Assembly (NCBI GenBank): GCA_910575585.1 | Contig: CAJTGF010000011.1 | Coordinates: 32,737 to 96,736, forward strand | DNA from: Clostridiaceae bacterium | GTDB lineage: Bacteria; Bacillota; Clostridia; Lachnospirales; Lachnospiraceae | Reading direction: 5' to 3' | DNA length: 64,000 nucleotides | Shown here: positions 52,773 through 59,189 of the stretch, piece by piece | Layout of the letters: every line of letters starts with the position of its first letter | Numbering within the stretch: the stretch's first letter is position 1 | Notes under the pieces: model-generated | What the model was told of the DNA's origin: nothing | The model's database searches: none | Seen by the model: the letters and a program-made list of their open reading frames with translations, nothing else | Position numbers and translations under genes: made by a program

Positions 52773-55217
52773 CTACTCGTCTCTCCTATCGAACAAACCA
52801 CGCACATCCTTTATGATGGTCTGCCAGTTATAATACCGGGCAATGTAGCGCTTTCCTCTCTCCCCCATTTCCCGGCAAAGCTTCTCATCCCCCAGCAGCC
52901 GATCAAGCTTTCCCGCAAATTCCTCCTCATCCCGGTACCAGTATCCTGCGCCGCTTTTCTGGCAGTGGGCCAAAAGCACGCTGCTCTTCCCATTTACCAG
53001 CACCGGAACCCCCATGGCCATGGCCTCTAAAACGGATATGGATAAGCTTTCATGTTCCGACGGCAGGACCAGAACCACGGCTCCTGCCATGGCGCTGTAT
53101 TTCTCTTCCTCGCTGATAAATCCTGTGGTGATCACGCCGTCTCCCAAGGAGGTCTTCATGATATTTCTCCCTACAAGGACCAGCTTCACCGGACGTTTCG
53201 TCTTTTTCACGTAATAGCCATAGTATTTTAAAAGCTGTCCGCACCCCTTCCCCTCCTCGATGCGGCCCACATAGATCATGTACCTTCCGTCTATGTGCCA
53301 CTTCTCCCTGAACCTTTTAGGATTTGTCTGTCCCGGGATATCCACTCCCATCCCGGCAACAATATGTTTCACAAAACGATTTTGAAACTGTTTTTCTACA
53401 AACCGCTTCTCCTCTTTGGTCAGATAGATGATCCCGTCAGCTTTCCGAAACATGTCTCTGTAGATCTTCATATAGATATAGTCCTCGTCATGGGCTGTGG
53501 GAATAAGAAACTTTCGGCTGCCAGCGGCTTTCATCCCGTAAACGGTCAGGTAGTACAGATAGGTGACAAACACAAAACTGTCGTACTCCCTGGAATGTTC
53601 TTTTATATATTGGATACAGTCCGGCGAGTAGGGCCCCTGGGCCGCAACCCACTGTTTTTCTATGAGCCTGCCAACAGGCGGGATGTAACGCCGGATACGT
53701 TCTATCCACAAAAATCCCGACTGCCGGCGAGTCTTCCTGACCGGAAACCGGCGCACTTTTATGCCATCTACCATAGACTCCCCAGGCTCATAGTAGTTTT
53801 CCCATGTGTCATGATCTTTTGCGCAGGTTGTTATGATCTCAATGTCATAAAACGGCGTCAGATGACGGGCCAGCATTCTCGTATAGTGCTCCGAACCGCC
53901 GTTTACCTCCAGGCCATACCGCTGATTGACAATGGCAATCTTCTTTTTTGCTCTCTCCTCATAGATTTGCGCTACTCTGTCTCTGACGATCTGGGCCGCC
54001 CTGTCCATAGAGAGCATGGTCCGGATATGTTCTTCTGCCCTCCGGGCCATCCTGTCTGTAAAGGACCGGTCTTCATAGCACTTTTTCATATATTGGGCCG
54101 CCTGGTCTATATCCGGGTCTGCCCAGCGGCTGCCCGCCTTGTAAGGCCCTATATCTCTCTGCAGCCTTACCAGCCGACAGTCCACCATAAACGCCGCATC
54201 CCTGTTCATAAATTCCGTATTGGCTGACCAGTCTGTGGCGATCACAGGGGTTCCCACCAGCATGGCCTCAGCCATCACCAGCCCAAAACCTTCTGCCCGG
54301 TGGAGGGACACATAAGTATCCGCGCATTTGATCAGACTGTTTACCTGGATCTTAGAGAGCGTATCGGTTATGATGTACACATTGTCATAACCTTTCAGTG
54401 ATTCCCGAATACAGTCAATATCTTCTTGTTTCCATTGGTTTATCTTAATGACAAGCCCTACATCCTCCGCTTCCCTGGAAAACGCTTTTTTATACGCTTT
54501 GAGGACAGACTTTGGGTTCTTCCGCTCACTGACGCTCTCACTGTCATACATCATCAAAAATAAAAACTTATCCTCCGGAAGATGAAAATAACCTCTTTGA
54601 TATTGATCGTCCACCGGCGCCGTGACACAGTATGGGATGGTGTTGACCGGTTTGTCCGTATACCTGCGGATGCACCTGCTGACAAATTCCGCCGGTGTCC
54701 AGATCTCGTCAAACAGGTCGATGCACCCCACCCACTCCCGGGGGAACTCCTCCATTTCCCAGAGCCAGTAGGCGATGTTATACCGCTTGTCCCAGGCCTG
54801 GCGCCCCAGATCCAGGTAGGCGGCGGTACACTCATGGGCGTTGATGTGGAAGATATTAATATTGTAGGCGTCACCCTGCGTCCCTGCCCCGCCGCTGGAG
54901 GAAGATACCCGATAGTTTCGTATATTCATCGGAAGACCGGCCCCCAGGATCATATCCGCCACCAGGCGGCAGCTCTGGCTTAAGCCGGAATCTCCCCCTA
55001 TATTGCCGATCAGGTTTACGCCGTCAGGGTAGGCTTCCCGGTCAAAGGGTTCTATATCCAGCGCGCGGAAGATATCCGTATTTTTATTTAACAGGCGGGC
55101 CTTCTGCCGCCGCAGGATCTCCATCGGAATCAGTCTCACCAAAATCGGCTTTAGCTTCCATGCGGTTCTCAATATAAGGTTGGACAAGGTAATTTTCCAA
55201 TGTGTATTCTTTTTCAC
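52773..55217 (-). CDS. Fused double family 4 glycosyltransferase
   Basis: Bimodular GT-B protein of 814 residues. The N-terminal module (about 60-420) has NLIGNIGGDSGLSQSCR, the NIFHINAHE region and the donor site SLHRAEGFGLVMAEAMLVGTP. The C-terminal module (about 425-814) begins KKIAIVNQRYGLEVNGGSE, has VLTTC-like IITTCAKDHDTW, and ends with PSEHESLSISVLEAMAMGVP. The second module resembles the 49164 enzyme. GTG start at 55217 with GGGAGG upstream. As with the 782-residue fusion, two activities in one chain fit building a disaccharide repeat at the inner membrane face. Confidence 0.88.
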   Translation of the reverse strand: MKKNTHWKITLSNLILRTAWKLKPILVRLIPMEILRRQKARLLNKNTDIFRALDIEPFDREAYPDGVNLIGNIGGDSGLSQSCRLVADMILGAGLPMNIRNYRVSSSSGGAGTQGDAYNINIFHINAHECTAAYLDLGRQAWDKRYNIAYWLWEMEEFPREWVGCIDLFDEIWTPAEFVSRCIRRYTDKPVNTIPYCVTAPVDDQYQRGYFHLPEDKFLFLMMYDSESVSERKNPKSVLKAYKKAFSREAEDVGLVIKINQWKQEDIDCIRESLKGYDNVYIITDTLSKIQVNSLIKCADTYVSLHRAEGFGLVMAEAMLVGTPVIATDWSANTEFMNRDAAFMVDCRLVRLQRDIGPYKAGSRWADPDIDQAAQYMKKCYEDRSFTDRMARRAEEHIRTMLSMDRAAQIVRDRVAQIYEERAKKKIAIVNQRYGLEVNGGSEHYTRMLARHLTPFYDIEIITTCAKDHDTWENYYEPGESMVDGIKVRRFPVRKTRRQSGFLWIERIRRYIPPVGRLIEKQWVAAQGPYSPDCIQYIKEHSREYDSFVFVTYLYYLTVYGMKAAGSRKFLIPTAHDEDYIYMKIYRDMFRKADGIIYLTKEEKRFVEKQFQNRFVKHIVAGMGVDIPGQTNPKRFREKWHIDGRYMIYVGRIEEGKGCGQLLKYYGYYVKKTKRPVKLVLVGRNIMKTSLGDGVITTGFISEEEKYSAMAGAVVLVLPSEHESLSISVLEAMAMGVPVLVNGKSSVLLAHCQKSGAGYWYRDEEEFAGKLDRLLGDEKLCREMGERGKRYIARYYNWQTIIKDVRGLFDRRDE

Positions 55218-55266
55218 TCTATGCCTCCCTTACTGGAACCAGATCTCCCTCGGACTCCAACTGTCT

Positions 55267-56385
55267 TCAAACACACTCTATTATTTGCGCCAGCTCTCTG
55301 CCAAGGCGTTCCGGGTCATAGCGCTCCATAACCTGGTCGTAAGCCTTTTTGTCGATCTCCCTCCGAAATTGGAACATCTTTTGGCTCATCTGATGGATCT
55401 GCCTGTCTCTTCCTCCCTGTAAGGGAAAATACTGAAGGCACTCCCCCGCAATCTCTTTAAAGATGCTAAGATCGCTGGCAATAATCGGTTTATAATAGTT
55501 CATGGCCTCCAGCACGCAGATGCCGAACCCTTCCGCCATGGAGGGAAAGAGAAAACAGGTACAGCCCTCATACAATGCCTGTTTGTCCTTGTCGCTGACA
55601 TAACCGTAATAGGTTACTTCTCTGTATCTGTCCACAAGCCGCTGTATCCTTTTGTCAATATCCGCCTCCCGCCGCTTTCCCGCCAGCACTAACGGAATCG
55701 TTCCGCCCTCTTTCCGGTATTTTTCATAGGCCTCCAGAAGGATGTCAACGCCTTTCCGCTTCTCCATATTGCCTACATACAGGAAGTATTCCTTTCCCCC
55801 TGTTTCCTTAAGGACCCTGTCGTCTCCTCTGTCTTCCCCGCCCTCTTGATCCCTCCAGGGCAGCATCACATACTGGACATAATTCCTTTTCTTTCGGGCT
55901 TCCGGATAGAACCGTTCCGCCGCCTTTTTTGTCTCCCTGGAATCGTATAGGATAATATCCGTATACCCCAACGTCTTTTTCAGCATAACCTTAAAATACC
56001 ACCGGTATTTCCATCTAAAGAACTGCCTGTGGGTAACGGGAAACATGTCATGGATCGTGATCATCACATCGCCTTTGTAACCGGATAACCTGCGGGGGAT
56101 CAGAAAATTAGGCTCCCAGAAATACTCTGGCTGAATCTCCCTAAGCTGCTTTTTCACAAATCCAAAATACCCGAGGACCTGGACGCTGCGGTATGTACTG
56201 ACGCCAAACTGCCGGATCTCGATGTGAGCCGCTTCTAAAAAAGCCATCTCCTCGCTCCCCGCGATGTCAGTGAGCAAAATAATATGAAGGGATGTTTTTA
56301 TCAGTTCTTTTATATAGTTAAAGGTATATATGCCCACGCCGCTGGGCTTGCTTCCCAGGGTCCTGGCATCGATCACTATTTTCAT
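55267..56385 (-). CDS. Glycosyltransferase family 4 protein (mannosyltransferase-like)
   Basis: GT-B enzyme of 372 residues. It starts MKIVIDARTLGSKPSGVGIY, a pattern of GT4 mannosyl- and rhamnosyltransferases, then has TIHDMFPVTH, YFLYVGNMEKRKGVDILLEAY and the EX7E site FPSMAEGFGICVLEAMNYYKP. I chose the ATG at 56385 because it overlaps the rmd stop (ATGA) with GGAG 6 bases upstream. The longer frame reads through the end of rmd. Probable acceptor or donor: the mannose/D-rhamnose backbone. Confidence 0.9.
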   Translation of the reverse strand: MKIVIDARTLGSKPSGVGIYTFNYIKELIKTSLHIILLTDIAGSEEMAFLEAAHIEIRQFGVSTYRSVQVLGYFGFVKKQLREIQPEYFWEPNFLIPRRLSGYKGDVMITIHDMFPVTHRQFFRWKYRWYFKVMLKKTLGYTDIILYDSRETKKAAERFYPEARKKRNYVQYVMLPWRDQEGGEDRGDDRVLKETGGKEYFLYVGNMEKRKGVDILLEAYEKYRKEGGTIPLVLAGKRREADIDKRIQRLVDRYREVTYYGYVSDKDKQALYEGCTCFLFPSMAEGFGICVLEAMNYYKPIIASDLSIFKEIAGECLQYFPLQGGRDRQIHQMSQKMFQFRREIDKKAYDQVMERYDPERLGRELAQIIECV

Positions 56386-57326
56386 CTTTTTCTCCAGTAA
56401 TCCAGGGTCTCTTTTATGGTCTGTTCGATGGAAATAACCGGTTTCCATCCTGTGGCTTTGGTGATCTTGATAATGTCCGCTTCAATGACCGGTACGTCCA
56501 CCGGACGGATCTTTGCAGGGTCAACTTCCACCCCGATCTTTGCTGAGGACATTCCCACGATCAGATCCAGGATCTGCCGGATCTTTATGGCCGTTCCGCT
56601 GCCTACGTTGTACGTCTCCCCCGCTGTTCCTTTTAGGCTCAGCAGGCCATAGGCTCTCACCACGTCCCTGACATCTGTAAAATCTCTTCTGGCGCTTAGA
56701 TTGCCCACACGGATCAGCGGTTCCCTTAATCCCATCTCAATCTCCGCCGTCTGTTTGCAGAAATCGGACACCACAAAAATAGGAGCCTGTCCAGGCCCCA
56801 CATGGTTAAATGCCCTCACCAGAATGATCTCCATCCCGTATGCTTTGGCATAGATACTGCCGATCATATTTTGACATGCCTTGGTGGCCGCGTACAGGTT
56901 GCCGGGGCGCAGCATGGTTTCCTCCGAGATCGGCGTCTGACCGTCTCTGATATGTCCGTACTCTTCTCCTGACCCGATGATTAGGATTCGGGGCTTATAT
57001 GGCAGTTCACGGACTGCGTCCATGACGTTGACACTGCCCTTAATGTTCACATCAATGGTAAGCATGGGATCTTTCCACGCCGCGCTGACCGAACTCTGTG
57101 CCGCCAGATGAAAAATATAGTCCGGCCGGATCTTATCCAGAAGCTTTCTCACCGCTTCTCTATCCAGAATATCCAGATCATAGATCCGGGCAGACGGATG
57201 GGAAAATGTGGTCCCATTTAATTTGGTGGCATGCACTTCCATATGAAATTCATGGCGCAGGCAGTTGATAAGGTAACTTCCCACAAATCCGCCTGCGCCT
57301 ATGATCAGGGCTTTTGTATCCTTCAT
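56382..57326 (-). CDS. rmd: GDP-4-dehydro-6-deoxy-D-mannose reductase
   Basis: Reduces the Gmd product to GDP-D-rhamnose. The extended-SDR protein of 314 residues has the nucleotide motif IGAGGFVGSYL at 9-19, FHLAAQSSVSAAWKDP, GSGEEYG, the catalytic YAATK (Tyr-x3-Lys) and the RAFNHVGPGQ segment typical of Rmd rather than of GDP-fucose synthase or dTDP-RmlD. Fucose synthases have a longer, different C-terminus. It is the first metabolic gene of the operon and overlaps loaP by ATGA. Together with gmd this specifies D-, not L-, rhamnose. Confidence 0.88.
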   Translation of the reverse strand: MKDTKALIIGAGGFVGSYLINCLRHEFHMEVHATKLNGTTFSHPSARIYDLDILDREAVRKLLDKIRPDYIFHLAAQSSVSAAWKDPMLTIDVNIKGSVNVMDAVRELPYKPRILIIGSGEEYGHIRDGQTPISEETMLRPGNLYAATKACQNMIGSIYAKAYGMEIILVRAFNHVGPGQAPIFVVSDFCKQTAEIEMGLREPLIRVGNLSARRDFTDVRDVVRAYGLLSLKGTAGETYNVGSGTAIKIRQILDLIVGMSSAKIGVEVDPAKIRPVDVPVIEADIIKITKATGWKPVISIEQTIKETLDYWRKR

Positions 57327-57838
57327 CTCGGTGTACCTATCATTTCAATCCCCATCTTCAGCTCCATCTCTCTCCCCATAAACTCCACCTTCACAACAGC
57401 CTCCCTCTTATGCAGATCCACCTTCACAACAGCCCCCACATAATCTTTCAAAGGTCCCTCCAGTACACGGATCCGTTTTCCTTCCTCAATAACCACTTTT
57501 GACAAACCGGTCTTATGCCGCTCATCCCCAATTTCCCGGACAAGCTTTTCTTCCTTCTCCCCCAGCCCTAAAAACCAGTTGGCTTCTCTCCCCAGCACCT
57601 TTGTCAATCGCGGCACTGCCTTTAATCTCTCGTACAGCTCTTCCGGTCTCTCTGAGACCACAAACGTATAACCGCGAAACAGTACCTCTTCCACCTTATT
57701 CCAGCTGCCCCGAAATTTTTTCAGCCTCTCTCTTTTCGGCACAAAGCACTCTTCAAGGCAGTCCCGTGACACCAGCTTGCGGATCATATGGGCAGTCCGC
57801 TCCTCCTCCCCGCCAAAGGTCTGTATCACATACCACAT
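57323..57838 (-). CDS. loaP: NusG-like transcription antitermination factor LoaP
   Basis: Specialised NusG paralogue that lets RNA polymerase read through terminators of one long operon. From ATG at 57838 (GGAG 8 bases upstream) it has 171 residues. The NGN domain begins MWYVIQTFGGEEERTA and has the LFRGYTFV segment. The C-terminal KOW domain (about 120-171) has VLEGPLKDYVGAVVKVDLHKRE. Housekeeping NusG sits with secE, so a copy heading a 25-kb polysaccharide operon is best read as LoaP/UpxY type. It overlaps rmd by ATGA. Confidence 0.9.
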   Translation of the reverse strand: MWYVIQTFGGEEERTAHMIRKLVSRDCLEECFVPKRERLKKFRGSWNKVEEVLFRGYTFVVSERPEELYERLKAVPRLTKVLGREANWFLGLGEKEEKLVREIGDERHKTGLSKVVIEEGKRIRVLEGPLKDYVGAVVKVDLHKREAVVKVEFMGREMELKMGIEMIGTPR

Positions 57839-58045
57839 GTTCACCACTCCAGTCTCTTATTTTGGGCAGGCTTCGCCATTTTGCAGTTTTAAGCGCTCAT
57901 CTGCCAATGCATTGATTGATCAGCCTCCTGCGCTCCTGCAAATTCCTCTGCCAATATGACCATGAGAACCAGACCCTGTGCCAATGCTTCAGCGATCTCA
58001 TCCCCAATCCTGCTGTTCCTGTCTGAATCTTCTTTTTCTCTTTCT
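57839..58045. other. Gap between the two NusG-like genes
   Basis: I find no supported gene here. One minus frame stays open for about 45 codons without a credible start. It may be a decayed segment or part of the antitermination leader. No clear terminator hairpin seen. Confidence 0.4.
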
Positions 58046-58561
58046 TTAATCCTGTTCTTTCTCGTAGATCTCCAACCCTACGGTTATCTGCTTCTGTTCT
58101 CCTCCAAGAGGGATCTCGATCCTTGCCGTCCTCTTGTGACGGTCAATCTTGCGGATCAGATTTTCACGCCCTTTTAACGGCCCGCTTAACACGGCAGGCT
58201 TTCCGTTTCGGATAACGCCTCTGGACATAGGGACCAGGTTTCCGTCCTGACACAGCATTCTTGCATAGGGAATCTCGCAAGGGATCAGCGAAAGCGAGAT
58301 GGGGACATTGCCATCCATCCCTCTCCCGGTCTGCCTATTAAGCTCCTCTGTCTTTGTCATGTCCGACCTGGACAAAAAGATGTAGCCAGGCAGCAGCAGC
58401 TTTTTTTCTAAATGCCATCTCCCGCCGTATCGCATCAGACGCTGATATCGAAAACAGACTACTTCTGTCCACTCACTTGATCGGGCAGAATTCAGGTACT
58501 TTTCTGTATATTCTGTTTCATGATCCTTCGGACATTTCAATAAATACCAGATTTCATTCAT
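58046..58561 (-). CDS. Second NusG-like antitermination factor (LoaP/UpxY type)
   Basis: First gene of the polysaccharide operon, 171 residues. The NGN-like start IWYLLKCPKDHETEYTEKYL and the LLPGYIFLS segment are recognisable. The C-terminal KOW domain (about 120-165) contains AVLSGPLKGRENLIRKIDRHKRTARIEI, cut here into GPLKG, IDRHKRTA and the final strands. It is only weakly similar to the LoaP 200 bases downstream, so this is not a recent duplication. AAGGGGG lies 4-5 bases before the ATG. Its start is 29 bases from the left repeat of the putative invertible promoter. Confidence 0.82.
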   Translation of the reverse strand: MNEIWYLLKCPKDHETEYTEKYLNSARSSEWTEVVCFRYQRLMRYGGRWHLEKKLLLPGYIFLSRSDMTKTEELNRQTGRGMDGNVPISLSLIPCEIPYARMLCQDGNLVPMSRGVIRNGKPAVLSGPLKGRENLIRKIDRHKRTARIEIPLGGEQKQITVGLEIYEKEQD

Positions 58562-58589
58562 CCCCCTTTAAAGCTCTGTCCATATATAG

Positions 58590-58616
58590 GTCGCTTAACA
58601 GATTATTAAGCGACAC
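58590..58616. repeat. Left 27-bp inverted repeat (IRL) of the putative invertible promoter
   Basis: GTCGCTTAA, CAGATTA, TTAAGCGAC, AC. It is the exact reverse complement of 58810-58836. Each repeat is itself a hairpin with 9-bp arms and a 7-base loop. The outer (left) flank has no T run on the minus strand, so transcripts going left would not stop here. Confidence 0.93.
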
Positions 58617-58809
58617 GTTTTTTAATCTTGTAAAACATCATGTACTGTAAATATCGAGATAAATACTTGAATTATCTAAAAAATCAAAGTTCCCTTTCGG
58701 TATTTTTAGGAAAATTGGCATCTTGATACAGTTGACACCTATCAGAAATGATGATATAATCGGAACCGTTATAGAAATTTAGGGATTTTTGTATAAGTAT
58801 AGAGAAAAA
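58617..58809. other. Putative invertible segment (193 bp) upstream of the polysaccharide operon
   Basis: AT-rich DNA with no open frame, enclosed by perfect 27-bp inverted repeats. It carries a consensus promoter pointing right, away from the operon. Together with both repeats it fills nearly the whole 303-base gene-free stretch 58562-58864. The layout matches phase-variable capsule promoters of gut bacteria. Inversion itself is not shown by one sequence, and no recombinase gene is in the window. Confidence 0.65.
58732..58760 (+). promoter_or_regulatory. Perfect sigma-A consensus promoter inside the inverted repeats
   Basis: TTGACA (58732-58737), exactly 17 bases, TATAAT (58755-58760), plus an extended -10 TG. 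It points right, into IRR. In this orientation its transcript would be about 75-80 bases and end at the IRR terminator. Inverted, it would start about 100 bases before the first NusG-like gene. Confidence 0.9.
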
Positions 58810-58844
58810 GTGTCGCTTAATAATCTGTTAAGCGACACTTTTTT
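58805..58844. terminator. Right inverted repeat (IRR, 58810-58836) within a bidirectional terminator
   Basis: IRR is extended on both sides (AAAAAGT...ACTTTTTT) to a stem of about 16 bp with T-runs on both strands. It ends transcripts from the 58732 promoter (plus) and probably those arriving from polA (minus). Confidence 0.85.
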
Positions 58845-58864
58845 ATAAAAACGGATAGAATTTC

Positions 58865-59113
58865 TTGAATAACTCTCATTTTCCATGTTATGATGTGATG
58901 CTGGAACCCCGCAATGACGGCGACGCTATCATCCTGGAATTTAAGGTACGCAATCCGGATGAGGAGGCAACACTTAAAGACACAGCCAAAGACGCGCCAG
59001 CCCAGATCAAGCGGCAGAAGTACGCGCAGTCGCTTATTGCTAAAGGAATCTCTCCGGAACGGATCTGGTCCTATGGATTTGCATTTGAGGGAAAAACCGT
59101 ATTGATATGCTGA
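58865..59113 (+). pseudogene. C-terminal fragment of an AAA/PDDEXK (DUF1703-type) gene
   Basis: The 82 codons align with the last 80 of the intact gene at 32135-33823: YDVMLEPRNDGDAIILEFKV against [21 protein letters not shown], then AKGISPERIWSYGFAFEGKT against [20 protein letters not shown]. The nuclease-like D...ExK motif survives, but about 480 N-terminal codons, including the AAA part, are gone. There is no ribosome site. It is a paralogue rather than a copy of the 32-kb gene. A hairpin follows its stop. Confidence 0.85.
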
Positions 59114-59136
59114 CTTCCCTGTACCGGGAAGTCAGC
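59109..59136. terminator. Hairpin at the PDDEXK fragment stop
   Basis: Perfect 11-bp stem (59109-59119 with 59126-59136) and 6-base loop. No T run follows at once on either strand, so terminator strength is doubtful. It sits between the convergent fragment and polA. Confidence 0.55.
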
Positions 59137-59189
59137 GTTCAGGAATCATTTTTGATCCATTGGAGATTGACCACACGCACTATCCTCTT

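Noticed and set aside
57848..58045. Possible small gene between the NusG-like genes
   Set aside because: Open for about 45 codons but no start codon with a ribosome site.
58590..58844. The two hairpins as unrelated ordinary terminators
   Set aside because: The 7-base loops are exact reverse complements and the match extends to 27 perfect bases. IRL also has no terminator-like T-run in the direction of the adjacent operon. Kept as the main alternative only.
58865..59113. A functional small nuclease gene
   Set aside because: Lacks a ribosome site and 480 upstream codons of its family; it aligns only to the C-terminal end of the paralogue.
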